From: Romboutsia sedimentorum
Lineage (GTDB): Bacteria; Bacillota; Clostridia; Peptostreptococcales; Peptostreptococcaceae
NCBI RefSeq assembly: GCF_030131845.1
Contig: NZ_JASKYM010000001.1
Span: forward strand, 62,001 to 126,000
DNA: 64,000 nucleotides
Direction: 5' to 3'
Each line of letters opens with the position of its first letter. Position 1 is the stretch's first letter. The translations under genes were made by a program, and so were the position numbers. Shown piece by piece: positions 45,757 to 55,137 of the stretch. Below the pieces are notes generated by a model. That model made no database searches. It worked only from the letters and a program-made list of their open reading frames with translations, and was not told the origin of the DNA.

Positions 45757-46599
45757 CTACTTATAATCATAAAATCCTTTTTTAGTTTTTCTTCCTAAAA
45801 GTCCACCTCTAACCATTTTTCTAAGCAATGGATGAGGTCTATATTTAGAATCGCCAAACTCACTATAAAGTACTTCCATAATGTTTAAGCAAACATCTAA
45901 CCCTATTAAATCTCCTAGAGCTAGCGGTCCTATTGGATGATTTGCACCTAATTTCATAGCTTCATCAATATCTTTTGCACTTGCTATATTTTCTGAAAGT
46001 ATTGATATTGCTTCATTTATCATAGGTACTAATATTCTATTAACTATAAATCCTGGCGCTTCTTTAACACTTACTGGAGTCTTTCCTAGTTCACTTGATA
46101 AATTATAAATCTCATCGTGAGTTTCTTTAGATGTGAGCATACCATCAATTACTTCTATTAATTTCATGAGTGGTGCTGGATTGAAAAAATGCATTCCAAT
46201 CACTTTATCAGGTCTATTTGTGCTTAAAGATATCTCTGTTATTGATAAAGATGATGTATTTGTAGCAAGTATTGTTTCTTTTTTACATATATAGTCTAAT
46301 TCTTTAAATAAGCTTTTTTTAACCTCTATATTTTCAACTATAGCCTCTATTACTAAATCGCAGTCTCTAGCTTCTTTCAAATCTGTAGTTGCAGAAAGTC
46401 TTTTTAGCATTTCATTTTTTTCTATCTCTTTTAATTTTTCCTTTAATACTAATTTTTCTAAGTTTTTAGTTATACCTAGAACTCCTTTTTCTATGTTTTC
46501 ATTGTTTATGTCTCTAAGTATTACTTTATGCCCACTACTTACAAGCACTTGAGCAATTCCACTTCCCATAGTTCCACTACCTATTACCATTACTTTCAT
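45757..46599 (-). CDS. hbd: 3-hydroxybutyryl-CoA dehydrogenase
   Basis: 280 residues: N-terminal NAD-binding [13 protein letters not shown], the catalytic histidine region [15 protein letters not shown], and the C-terminal dimer domain [19 protein letters not shown]. It lets the operon also make butyrate from acetoacetyl-CoA. No thiolase gene is in this operon. AAGGAGGATT precedes the start. Confidence 0.95.
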   Translation of the reverse strand: MKVMVIGSGTMGSGIAQVLVSSGHKVILRDINNENIEKGVLGITKNLEKLVLKEKLKEIEKNEMLKRLSATTDLKEARDCDLVIEAIVENIEVKKSLFKELDYICKKETILATNTSSLSITEISLSTNRPDKVIGMHFFNPAPLMKLIEVIDGMLTSKETHDEIYNLSSELGKTPVSVKEAPGFIVNRILVPMINEAISILSENIASAKDIDEAMKLGANHPIGPLALGDLIGLDVCLNIMEVLYSEFGDSKYRPHPLLRKMVRGGLLGRKTKKGFYDYK

Positions 46600-46632
46600 A
46601 AAAATCCTCCTTGTAATACAATCTCTAGCTTT

Positions 46633-47427
46633 TTATTTGTTTGTTATATCTTCATGTATGTTAAACTTAGCATCTCTTTTTTCTAAAAAAGCACTCATTC
46701 CTTCTTTTTGATCATGGCTTGCAAAGCATAATCCGAATAAATGACTTTCTAAATTAACAGCATTGTCAATATCAATTTCATAACCTTTATTTATAGCACA
46801 TTTTGCATATCTTATTGCAAATTGGCCTTTTGAAGCTATTTTATTAGCCATATTTAAGCACTCTTGCATTAACAAACTAGGTTCAACAACTTTATTTACT
46901 AAACTTATATTTAATGCCTCATCAGCTTTTATAATATCTGCACTATATACAAGTTCCTTAGCTTTTCCTAATCCAACTATTCTAGCTAATCTTTGAGTAC
47001 CACCAAATCCAGGAAGTATTCCAAGATTAACTTCTACTTGGCCAAATTTTGCTTTGCTTGAAGCAATCCTAATATCACAACTCATAGCAAGCTCTAAACC
47101 TCCGCCTAAGCAAAAACCATTTATTCCTGCTATTATCGGCTTATCACTATTTTCTATTTTTCTAAATATGCTATTTCCCATTTTAGAAAATCTTCTAGCT
47201 TCTTCAAAATTCATATCCTTCATAGCATCTATATCAGCTCCAGCTACAAAAGCTTTGCCTTGTCCACTTATTATCCCAACATAAATATCTTCATCATTAT
47301 TTAAAATATCAATTGCACTATCTAACTCTTTTAATACTTCTTCATTTAATGAATTTAGATATTTTTCTCTATTTATGGTGATTGTGTATATATGTTCTTG
47401 TTTTTTACAAATTAAATTTTTAAACAC
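46633..47427 (-). CDS. crt: Enoyl-CoA hydratase (crotonase)
   Basis: 264 residues with GKAFVAGADIDAM (about 60-72), the oxyanion-hole/glutamate motif NGFCLGGGLELAMSCD and GQVEVNLGILPGFGGTQRL. It interconverts 3-hydroxybutyryl-CoA and crotonyl-CoA. The longest frame starts at 47547, but GGGAGG lies eight bases before GTG 47427, which matches the family N terminus. First gene of the operon. Confidence 0.94.
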   Translation of the reverse strand: MFKNLICKKQEHIYTITINREKYLNSLNEEVLKELDSAIDILNNDEDIYVGIISGQGKAFVAGADIDAMKDMNFEEARRFSKMGNSIFRKIENSDKPIIAGINGFCLGGGLELAMSCDIRIASSKAKFGQVEVNLGILPGFGGTQRLARIVGLGKAKELVYSADIIKADEALNISLVNKVVEPSLLMQECLNMANKIASKGQFAIRYAKCAINKGYEIDIDNAVNLESHLFGLCFASHDQKEGMSAFLEKRDAKFNIHEDITNK

Positions 47428-47492
47428 ATTAACTACCTCCCTTGTGCTATATAGTAAAGTATATGAAAGAATTTTATAGATATGATATAAAT

Positions 47493-47514
47493 TCATATAA
47501 GTTGTTTTATATGA
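47493..47514 (-). promoter_or_regulatory. Palindrome upstream of the lysine operon
   Basis: Perfect 8-bp arms TCATATAA / TTATATGA around AACAAC, about 66 bp upstream of the crt start and just inside the terminator of the upstream gene. It is a candidate operator for the operon promoter. A clear -35/-10 pair was not found by eye. Confidence 0.4.
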
Positions 47515-47537
47515 GTTTTGTAATATTTTTAAATAAT

Positions 47538-47580
47538 AAAAAGCCATATAAGATATAAATTTTATCTCACATGGCTTTTT
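47538..47580 (-). terminator. Terminator of the solute-binding-protein gene
   Basis: Hairpin AAAAAGCCAT / ATGGCTTTTT with an inner AGATA stem, downstream of the lipoprotein gene on the minus strand and before the lysine-operon promoter. Confidence 0.8.
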
Positions 47581-47611
47581 ACAAAGTCTCGATTTGTTTT
47601 TATTTAATAAA

Positions 47612-48655
47612 CTACTTTACATTTTTTATTGCATTATTTGCAAAATTAGTATTAACTATATCTTTATAAGGAGGCTCTTTGTCAAGTTCCTTAGCTTCCT
47701 TCATAACTTCCATCAACTTGTTTAAACTATCTTCTTTAAGAACAGGATCTTGACTCCAAACATCTACTTTTTTATATCTATTTACAACTGACACTAAATC
47801 ATCTTGCGATATATCCGTAAAAAATGGTTGCATTGCTTTAGCCACTTCTTCATCTGAAGCAGTTTGAATCCATAATTGTCCTTTATATACTGCATTAGTA
47901 AATCTTTGAAGTAAATCTTTGTTTTCAGCCATGAATTTTTTAGTAGTAGAATATGAAGTATATGGAATTTCTCCAGAATCTTTACCAATAGATGCTACTA
48001 TATGTCCATTGCCATCTTTTTCTAAAGCTGTTCCTGTAGGCTCAAAAGCAGTTGTAAAATCTGCTTCTCCACCAACAAAAGCTCCTGTCATTACTCCAAA
48101 CTGAACATCTGATCGAATATTCACTTCTCCAGCAGCTGTATTTTCACCGATTGTAAGACCATTTTGTTTTAATACATATTCAAAAGTCATTAAAGGCACT
48201 CCACCTTTTCTTCCACCTAATATTTCTTTACCTTTTAAATCTTCATATTTAAAATTAGGCATCTCTTCTCTAGATATCAAAAAACTTCCATCTCTTTTTG
48301 TAAGTTGAGCAAAGTTTACTGCATAGTTTTCGTTTCCTTGATTATAAACATAAATAGATGCTTCTGGTCCCATAAGCCCTACCTGTGCTTCACCTGAAAT
48401 AAGCGCAGCCATAGTCTTATCTGCACCATTAGTGTTTATTATATCTATATCTATTCCTTCTTCTTCAAAGAAGCCTTGAGTTATAGCAGCATATTGTGGC
48501 GCATAAAATACTGAATGTGTAACTTCTGCTATTGTTACTTTTTCTGTTTTTTTGTCTTCAGTTTGGTTTGTATCACTTGATGTAGGTCCACACCCTGTAA
48601 TACAAAGCGCACTTAATGCTAGCGAACTTGCTAGCGCTATAATCTTTTTAAACAT
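47612..48655 (-). CDS. ABC transporter substrate-binding lipoprotein (SsuA/NMT1-like)
   Basis: 347 residues with a lipobox (LCITGC, cysteine at about 22) and a periplasmic-binding fold of the NitT/TauT/SsuA type (HSVFYAPQYAAITQGFFEEEGIDIDI). No permease or ATPase is adjacent: the next gene is on the other strand and a terminator follows. The nearest matching components are the ATPase and permease at 22023-23565. AGGAGGATATG precedes the start. Confidence 0.88.
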   Translation of the reverse strand: MFKKIIALASSLALSALCITGCGPTSSDTNQTEDKKTEKVTIAEVTHSVFYAPQYAAITQGFFEEEGIDIDIINTNGADKTMAALISGEAQVGLMGPEASIYVYNQGNENYAVNFAQLTKRDGSFLISREEMPNFKYEDLKGKEILGGRKGGVPLMTFEYVLKQNGLTIGENTAAGEVNIRSDVQFGVMTGAFVGGEADFTTAFEPTGTALEKDGNGHIVASIGKDSGEIPYTSYSTTKKFMAENKDLLQRFTNAVYKGQLWIQTASDEEVAKAMQPFFTDISQDDLVSVVNRYKKVDVWSQDPVLKEDSLNKLMEVMKEAKELDKEPPYKDIVNTNFANNAIKNVK

Positions 48656-48882
48656 AACATATCCTCCTGTTAATTTATTGTTGTGATAAAATTAGCTTGA
48701 TAGTATATTCTATTACTTGGATATGCTGTTTGTTACCTTATTCTTCTTACAACATGTGTATAATGTATAGATATTCCCTTACTTATTTGCCAATATATGT
48801 AATATAATCAATATTTATGATATAATTAACCTAATTATATTATTTAGATATACATATAAATTTAATACAAGGAGAAAACACT

Positions 48883-49959
48883 ATGAAATTAAACAGATTA
48901 GACAAAGTTATAACTGCTATGAAGGAAAACAATATCCCTCAAATGTTAGTTACTGATAAACTATCTATATTTTACTTAACAGGTAAAATGATAAACCCAG
49001 GAGCAAGGCTAATGGCTCTTTATTTAAATGCTAATGGAGAACATAAATTATTCTTAAATGAACTGTTCCCAGTTCATGAAGATTTAGGTGTTGAAAAAGT
49101 TTGGTTTAATGATACTCAAAATGCTATAGAAATAGTATCAAATTACATAGACAAAACTTCTACAATAGGAATTGATAAAAACTGGTCAGCAAGATTCTTA
49201 TTATCTCTAATGGATCTTTGCCCTAATTGCAAATACATAAACTCATCATTTATAATAGATTCTCTAAGAATGTGTAAAGATGATGAAGAAAGAGAGCTAA
49301 TGAGAAAAGCTTCTCAAATAAATGATACAGCTATGGTTAAACTTCAAGAAACTCTACTTCAAGATTTAACTGAAAAAGAAGTAGCTTCAAAATTAGCTAC
49401 AATATATGAAGAATTAGGAGCAGATGGTTTCTCATTCTCTCCAATAGTAGGTTATGGTGCAAATGGTGCAGACCCTCATGCAACTCCATCAAACAACAAG
49501 TTACAAATAGGTGATGCTGTAATTTTAGATATGGGATGTATCAAAGATAGTTACTGCTCTGATATGACTAGAACAGTATTTTATAAAGAAGCTCCTGAGA
49601 AAGCTTGTGAAGTATTTGAAATAGTACTTGAAGCTAATAAAAGAGCAATCGCATTAGTTAAGCCAGGAATGAGATTCTGTGATATAGATAATGCTGCGAG
49701 AGGTTATATAACTGAAAAAGGTTATGGTAAGTACTTCACTCATAGAACTGGGCATTCTATTGGTCTTGAGACTCATGATATTGGTGATGTTTCTGCTATA
49801 AATGAAGATTTATTAAAGCCTGGAATGATATTCTCAGTAGAACCAGGCATATACTTACCCGGCGAATTTGGTGTTAGAATTGAAGATCTAGTATTAGTTA
49901 CAGAAGATGGTCATGAAATATTAAACAAAATTACTAAAGAATTAAATATAATAAAATAA
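48883..49959 (+). CDS. M24-family Xaa-Pro aminopeptidase
   Basis: 358 residues: creatinase-like N-terminal domain (about 1-125) and the pita-bread catalytic domain. Metal ligands are visible in [40 protein letters not shown] and VRIEDLVLV. It cleaves N-terminal residues before proline or acts as a cytoplasmic prolidase. CAAGGAGAA precedes the start. Monocistronic. Confidence 0.93.
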   Translation: MKLNRLDKVITAMKENNIPQMLVTDKLSIFYLTGKMINPGARLMALYLNANGEHKLFLNELFPVHEDLGVEKVWFNDTQNAIEIVSNYIDKTSTIGIDKNWSARFLLSLMDLCPNCKYINSSFIIDSLRMCKDDEERELMRKASQINDTAMVKLQETLLQDLTEKEVASKLATIYEELGADGFSFSPIVGYGANGADPHATPSNNKLQIGDAVILDMGCIKDSYCSDMTRTVFYKEAPEKACEVFEIVLEANKRAIALVKPGMRFCDIDNAARGYITEKGYGKYFTHRTGHSIGLETHDIGDVSAINEDLLKPGMIFSVEPGIYLPGEFGVRIEDLVLVTEDGHEILNKITKELNIIK

Positions 49960-49968
49960 TTTTTACAA

Positions 49969-50002
49969 TAAAAGGCTCGGATAATTTTTTCCTAGCCTTT
50001 TT
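49969..50002 (+). terminator. Terminator after the M24 peptidase
   Basis: Stem AAAAGGCT / AGCCTTTTT with internal mismatches, ending in T residues. Confidence 0.65.
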
Positions 50003-50081
50003 ACTTTTACAATACTTTAATAGAATGCTTTTTTATTATATAATTATACTATATACATCAAAGGTATTAAGGGGGATACAT

Positions 50082-51146
50082 ATGAAAAGAATAGACGAAA
50101 GAGATATTATATTTTCTAGAGCAAATTACCAAAGAGGTAGCAAATGTTATGAGGATTACTATTTAAGAAATCCAGAAAAAAAAGAACTTGATGACAGTTT
50201 AAGAAGCCGTCCAGATTTATGTGAAGAAGGTACTATGACCTATAATGAAATAAATTCAAAGATGGCTAACTGTGCTTTTGAATTTTTATCAGATATAGAC
50301 CATTTATGTGAAAAAGATGTAGTTAGTGAAAAAATAAAAGTAGATTCTAAAACTATAACTAAAAGATTAAAGGGTTTAGCCAAACAGTATGGGGTATCTG
50401 TTGTTGGTGTAACTAAACTAAAAGAATCTCATAAATATACGCATAGAGGTCGTAAGGAATCGTCTTATGGTGATGAAGTAAATTTAAACCATAAGTATGC
50501 AATAGTGTTTGGTTGTGAAATGGATAAAGAAATGATAAATCGTTCACCTATGGTTTCTGAAGTAATCGAAACTACTAAGTGCTATGTAGATGTGTCAATA
50601 GTTGGTATGATACTTAGCTATTTTATAAGAAGTCTAGGATATGATGCTAGAAATCATATGAATGCAAATTACTTAGTAATGCCAGTATTGTTAGCTCAAG
50701 ATGCTGGGCTTGGTGAAATCGGTAGAAATACAATATTAACTAATAAAGACTATGGTTCTCGTTTAAGACTTGGAGTTGTTACTACTGATTTAGAACTTGA
50801 ACTTGATGAACCTGCTGATTTTGGGCTAGAAGATTTTTGTAATATGTGTAAAAAATGTTCTTTTAACTGCCCTTCTCACTCACTTAGCAATGAAACAAAA
50901 ACAAGTTCAGATGGAACTTATAATTGGGGAATTGACGTAGATTCTTGTTATACAAAATGGAGATACCTAGGAACCGACTGTGGAATGTGTATATCAGCAT
51001 GCCCATTTAGTCAAAATTTAGAAACCATAAAAAATGCTACTACTTTTAAGGATAATCCTGAGCTTATACAAAGAGCTCTAGATGAATTCAAGAAAAAATT
51101 CGGAAGCAGGGTATTTGTTCCTGGGAATCCTTCGTGGCTAAGATAA
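50082..51146 (+). CDS. Reductive-dehalogenase-like Fe-S protein
   Basis: 354 residues, no TAT or other signal peptide, so cytoplasmic. The middle part (about residues 160-255) follows the RdhA/QueG cobalamin-binding pattern: VMPVLLAQDAGLGEIGRNTILT and YGSRLRLGVVTTDLELE. Two [4Fe-4S] ligand groups follow: FCNMCKKCSFNCP (about 262-274) and CGMCISACPF (about 304-313), with an extra DSCY. This is the shape of reductive dehalogenases and epoxyqueuosine reductases. It lacks the twin-arginine leader and the RdhB anchor of respiratory enzymes. GGGGGATACAT supports ATG 50082. The substrate is unknown. Confidence 0.75.
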   Translation: MKRIDERDIIFSRANYQRGSKCYEDYYLRNPEKKELDDSLRSRPDLCEEGTMTYNEINSKMANCAFEFLSDIDHLCEKDVVSEKIKVDSKTITKRLKGLAKQYGVSVVGVTKLKESHKYTHRGRKESSYGDEVNLNHKYAIVFGCEMDKEMINRSPMVSEVIETTKCYVDVSIVGMILSYFIRSLGYDARNHMNANYLVMPVLLAQDAGLGEIGRNTILTNKDYGSRLRLGVVTTDLELELDEPADFGLEDFCNMCKKCSFNCPSHSLSNETKTSSDGTYNWGIDVDSCYTKWRYLGTDCGMCISACPFSQNLETIKNATTFKDNPELIQRALDEFKKKFGSRVFVPGNPSWLR

Positions 51147-51157
51147 ATTACATAAAA

Positions 51158-51196
51158 ACAAAATGGATTAACTAAAATTAGCTAATCCATTTTTTA
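51158..51196. terminator. Bidirectional terminator
   Basis: Stem AAAATGGATTA / TAATCCATTTT (51160-51170 and 51183-51193) with T-runs, between convergent genes. Confidence 0.8.
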
Positions 51197-51200
51197 TTTT

Positions 51201-52178
51201 TTACCACTTTGCATAATGATCTTCTAACCAGCAAAGCACTTCTTTAAATTCGATTTCTTTATCATCTGCTTTAACAATTCCACTTATATACCCTATGTGT
51301 TGCTTTAAGCTAGACTTAATTATTAATTTATTGTTTACTTTATCATTTACAGTAGATATATTAAATATCAAATCAATATCTTCACAGTTAGTAGACTTTA
51401 TGCTCCAATTATTTTCATCTATTTTTTCAAAATCGACATCACAATATAATTTGTATAACATTCCATCTATTTTAATTCCATTTTCATTAACTCCAGTATT
51501 ATCTGTCCACTTTGCACCTAAATTTAAACCTACTTTATTATCCTCATTTTCAAATCCACAAGTTAGCCAATACCAATATTTTTCTCGCTCCCATATACCT
51601 CTACCGTAGTCAATAAATGAAATAGAATCGTTTAGTTCAAACTTTTCATAATCTTCATCTCCTACATTTATATACCCACTAGACTTTAGAGGAAATTGCT
51701 TCGATGTGTAATGGAATTTTTTTTCACTCCATGGTACTAATACATTCAAAGATTCTTTTTCTAAAAAAATATTTGCATCTATGTCAACTTCACCCCATTT
51801 GACCATAGCATGCAATTTATCATTCGTCCTTATTATATTTAAATACATTTCTTTATTTTGAAAATGTGCATATGAACCTATAGAATTATGCAATATTATA
51901 CCGTTACATAAAGGTATTGTAATACTTTTATGTATTTTTTTATTTTCTTTTAAATCATAAAAGTCTATAAATATAAGCCCTGCATAGTCTAATTTTACTA
52001 TCGCAAGTGCACAAACAAAATCTTTATTCATCCACATATAATGATTCCATATTTTTTTTCTAAAATAGCCCCTATCTATACTGCAGTTTGAAAAAACTTT
52101 TTTACCCCAACCTATACATTCTTGATTTACTTTACCATCTTTTGAACATATAGAATTTTTCTTTTTTAACTCTTTCAC
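51201..52178 (-). CDS. DUF2804 family protein
   Basis: 325 residues resembling DUF2804: a C-terminal half with SISFIDYGRGIWEREKYWYWLTCG and GLNLGAKWTDNTGVNENG, conserved aromatic and asparagine positions of the family, and an N-terminal pair of cysteines (NCSIDRG). DUF2804 proteins are cytoplasmic beta-rich proteins of unknown function. The start is GTG 52178 after GGGGGATT. Confidence 0.8.
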   Translation of the reverse strand: MKELKKKNSICSKDGKVNQECIGWGKKVFSNCSIDRGYFRKKIWNHYMWMNKDFVCALAIVKLDYAGLIFIDFYDLKENKKIHKSITIPLCNGIILHNSIGSYAHFQNKEMYLNIIRTNDKLHAMVKWGEVDIDANIFLEKESLNVLVPWSEKKFHYTSKQFPLKSSGYINVGDEDYEKFELNDSISFIDYGRGIWEREKYWYWLTCGFENEDNKVGLNLGAKWTDNTGVNENGIKIDGMLYKLYCDVDFEKIDENNWSIKSTNCEDIDLIFNISTVNDKVNNKLIIKSSLKQHIGYISGIVKADDKEIEFKEVLCWLEDHYAKW

Positions 52179-52304
52179 TTAATCCCCCATTTCACTTTTA
52201 TTAAATATATTTTTTAATAAATACTTCTTTAAATTAATAGTATTCTTTTTTGTTTTAAAATGCAAATTAAATACACCATGGCTATTTATTATAATTTTTC
52301 AAAA

Positions 52305-52341
52305 TAAAAAACTCCTATATAATCTTATAGAAGCTTTTTAT
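52305..52341 (-). terminator. Terminator after the unknown 291-residue gene
   Basis: Imperfect stem CTCCTATA / TATAGAAG with A-rich and T-rich flanks (CTTTTTATTT); weaker than most here. Confidence 0.45.
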
Positions 52342-52349
52342 TTCAACTT

Positions 52350-53225
52350 TTATGCATTTTCAAATGTATATATAGCATCTATTCTAGATAAATACTTAGA
52401 ACAATTACTGCATCCTATGTATTTTCCATATTTACTTACTTTCTCTTGAACTATTTCAACATCGCAGATATCCTCTTTTAATAGTTCCTCTATATAGCTA
52501 TTCATTAAAGCAGATTTGTAATCCCTTATGTTGTACCCTAAATACTTAGTTATCTTTTCAATTTCTTTACTAAAATCTCCATCTTCTTTTATCAAAAATT
52601 TATATACATCTTCTCTATATGGATCTAATTTTATTATTTGTTTAACAACCCTGCACTCGTCTGGTCTAGTTATAAAACCATCTTTATAATTATTAAAAAG
52701 TGCACTGGCCTTTTGTTTACTATCCTCATCTATAGATGAGCTTATCGTAGTTATATTATTTTCTATAAGAGCATCTATTACAGCATAGTGTATATTAAAA
52801 CAATCATCATATATATATGAACTTAATTGTTTTATAATGGATTTGACATCATAGAATTTTAAATAATTATTTTTTTTATTTTTATTGTTTATAAGTTTAT
52901 CTTTGTTCAAATTATTAAATAGTCTGTCATAGTTTAAATATTTATCACAATAATTATTTTTAAACATTTCTATATCTATTGTTATAATGTCAAAACTAAC
53001 CATAGTTTCAATGGCTTTTTTCAAACCACCTTCAATATATTCATTACCTATATCTAAACATTTGTCTGATACTTGTTTTATATTTTGCATATTAGTCATA
53101 CAATCTACTTCAAAACTTTTACTTGCTCTTTTTGCATATAATTTAAATAATGTCCTTACAGTATTATAATTATCCATTTTCTCATCAAACTCTACAATAG
53201 CTCCATTTATATCAAATGTAATCAT
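52350..53225 (-). CDS. Protein of unknown function
   Basis: 291 residues, mostly predicted helical and rich in Asn, Lys and Asp, with no signal peptide or membrane segment. Cysteines occur mainly as isolated residues, plus a CSNC pair close to the C terminus (about residue 274). The region IKLDPYREDVYKFLIKEDGD (about 205-225) is the most family-like stretch. I do not recognise a domain. AGGGGGAATG precedes the start, so it is a real gene. Confidence 0.6.
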   Translation of the reverse strand: MITFDINGAIVEFDEKMDNYNTVRTLFKLYAKRASKSFEVDCMTNMQNIKQVSDKCLDIGNEYIEGGLKKAIETMVSFDIITIDIEMFKNNYCDKYLNYDRLFNNLNKDKLINNKNKKNNYLKFYDVKSIIKQLSSYIYDDCFNIHYAVIDALIENNITTISSSIDEDSKQKASALFNNYKDGFITRPDECRVVKQIIKLDPYREDVYKFLIKEDGDFSKEIEKITKYLGYNIRDYKSALMNSYIEELLKEDICDVEIVQEKVSKYGKYIGCSNCSKYLSRIDAIYTFENA

Positions 53226-53473
53226 AAATCATTCCCCCTATTTTAAACCAAATTTCTCTTTTCATACTATTTATATATTTGATTATTATGTCTATTCTCC
53301 TTCTAAATGAGGAATTTGTCTAAAGTTTTTTATCCTATTGGTATGAATTTGATTTTTTTCATAGGTTTATATGTATTTTTTTGAAACATTTAAGTTTATT
53401 TTGTATTCATTTGCTTTATTTATTGTATAGCACTTTACTATAATATTTTGAATTTCTATTTTTTTAATAAAAT

Positions 53474-53504
53474 AAGTATAGGCATTTTCAAAATACCTAT
53501 ACTC
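53474..53504 (-). terminator. Terminator after the dipeptidase gene
   Basis: Hairpin AGTATAGG / CCTATACT, with an internal ATTTT/AAAAT pair, followed on the minus strand by TATTTTATT. The rest of the gene-free stretch 53226-53521 is AT-rich with no recognisable coding remnant. Confidence 0.65.
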
Positions 53505-53521
53505 ATTCTTTAAGTTATGTT

Positions 53522-54865
53522 TTATTTTAATAATTCATATACAGCTAGTGCATAAATTTCAGTAGCTTTCATAAGATCTTCTATAATTATATATTCATTA
53601 GCTTGATGCTCTGTTTTTGGTTTCCCAGGAAATACTGATCCAAATGCAACACAGTTGTCTAGTGCTCTTGCATATGTAGCTCCTCCTGAAGAATGTGGTG
53701 TTCCATCAAGACCAGTTTCATCCTCAAATACTTTTTTTAAAGTCTTCACTAAAAAATTATCTTCTGATACATATATAGAATCTAAGTAATCAAATTCTTC
53801 ATACTCTAATTTATACTCACAAGCCTTAGCTTTAAGTTTTTCAACAAAATCTTCCTTTTTATATGTAACAGGTATTCTAACATCAATACCTATACTTTCT
53901 TTTTCTTCATTTATATTTAACTTTCCTATATTAAATGTAAGCTTTCCAGAAACTTCATCCATACAATTTTCTATTATGTTATTTGCATTTGCATCTTGAC
54001 CTATAACATTTGCTATAAATTTAATAGCATTAGATTCTACACCTATATTATTAAGTGCTATAGCTAATCTTGCTATTGCATTTATACCAGTATCACTGAC
54101 AGCAGAATGTACACCTCTACCTAGTACATATATTTTTTCTCCATCTTGAGTATATTCAAATTTTAATTTATCTAATTCTTCCACTAATTTATCTGCATAT
54201 TTACCAGTATAAACTGCTTTATCTGGTACTGAGTTAAATGCTTGTCCAAGTTGTAATTCTATATCATTGTTCCCTAATCCATTTAAAAACACTTGTAATA
54301 GTCCTTTTTCAGCATTTATCATAGGGAATTTTGAATCCGGCGTAAACCCGTAATTCGGTATTTCTTCTTTATTTTCAGAGTATTTATTTATACATCTCCA
54401 AAGATTTTCTTCATCAGTTCCGAATATAAATCTAACTCTCTTATTAAAATCTATTCCTAAATCCATTAAGGCCTTAACAGCATATATAGCACCTATAGTT
54501 GGTCCTTTATCATCTTGTGTTCCTCTACCATATAATTTATCCCCAGATATTACACCTTCATAAGGAGGAAATTCCCAGCTTTCCAACTCTCCTTCAGGTA
54601 CTACATCTAAGTGACCAAGTATTCCTATTATTTCTTCTCCTTGGCCAATTTCTGCATATCCGTAATATCCGTCTTTATATACTGTTTTAAATCCAAGAGA
54701 CTCACAAAGCGCTAAAGTATGTCTTAATGCCTTGTCTATATTTTCCCCAAAAGGACAACTATCTGTAGCATTATCTATTACACTAGGTATTTTTACACAA
54801 TCTACGATAGATGAAATTATCTGTGGTTGTAGAGAGTTTACTTTATCTTTTATTTTATTTTTCAT
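53522..54865 (-). CDS. pepV: PepV-like M20 dipeptidase (Sapep family)
   Basis: 447 residues. Metal and catalytic motifs of the PepV group are visible: LGHLDVVPEG (about 82-91), GTQDDKGPTIGA (about 116-127), FGTDEENLW (about 150) and a C-terminal HSSGGATYAR with AFGSVFPG. It hydrolyses dipeptides in the cytoplasm. AAGGGGTG before ATG 54865 decides the start; an in-frame TTG at 54874 is too close to the ribosome site. Confidence 0.92.
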   Translation of the reverse strand: MKNKIKDKVNSLQPQIISSIVDCVKIPSVIDNATDSCPFGENIDKALRHTLALCESLGFKTVYKDGYYGYAEIGQGEEIIGILGHLDVVPEGELESWEFPPYEGVISGDKLYGRGTQDDKGPTIGAIYAVKALMDLGIDFNKRVRFIFGTDEENLWRCINKYSENKEEIPNYGFTPDSKFPMINAEKGLLQVFLNGLGNNDIELQLGQAFNSVPDKAVYTGKYADKLVEELDKLKFEYTQDGEKIYVLGRGVHSAVSDTGINAIARLAIALNNIGVESNAIKFIANVIGQDANANNIIENCMDEVSGKLTFNIGKLNINEEKESIGIDVRIPVTYKKEDFVEKLKAKACEYKLEYEEFDYLDSIYVSEDNFLVKTLKKVFEDETGLDGTPHSSGGATYARALDNCVAFGSVFPGKPKTEHQANEYIIIEDLMKATEIYALAVYELLK

Positions 54866-54963
54866 ATCCAACACCCCTTTAGAATTACCATTTTTTCTTT
54901 ATTCACTTATAATATACTATATTCCTCTATATTAAGTCTACTTCTATTATATTATTAACGCTA

Positions 54964-55002
54964 TAAAAGGACCAATTCTATACTTTAGAATTAGTCTTTT
55001 TA
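54964..55002. terminator. Terminator-like hairpin
   Basis: Stem AAAAGGACCAATTCT / AGAATTAGTCTTTTT with a T-run on both strands. It lies upstream of the dipeptidase gene and downstream of the next minus-strand gene, so it may back up the terminator at 55086-55118. Confidence 0.6.
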
Positions 55003-55085
55003 TAAAATATTATATATTTTTAAATAACCCTTTTCTACTTGATTTATATAATATAAAGGTACATACTAAAAATGCTAAACCTAAA

Positions 55086-55118
55086 ATAAAAAAATGGCAT
55101 CAAAGATGCCACCTTTTT
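55086..55118 (-). terminator. Terminator after the DUF4163 gene
   Basis: Perfect stem TGGCATC / GATGCCA (55095-55101 and 55105-55111) with a long T-run on the minus strand. Confidence 0.85.
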
Positions 55119-55137
55119 GCTAGAGTTTTTATTTTTC

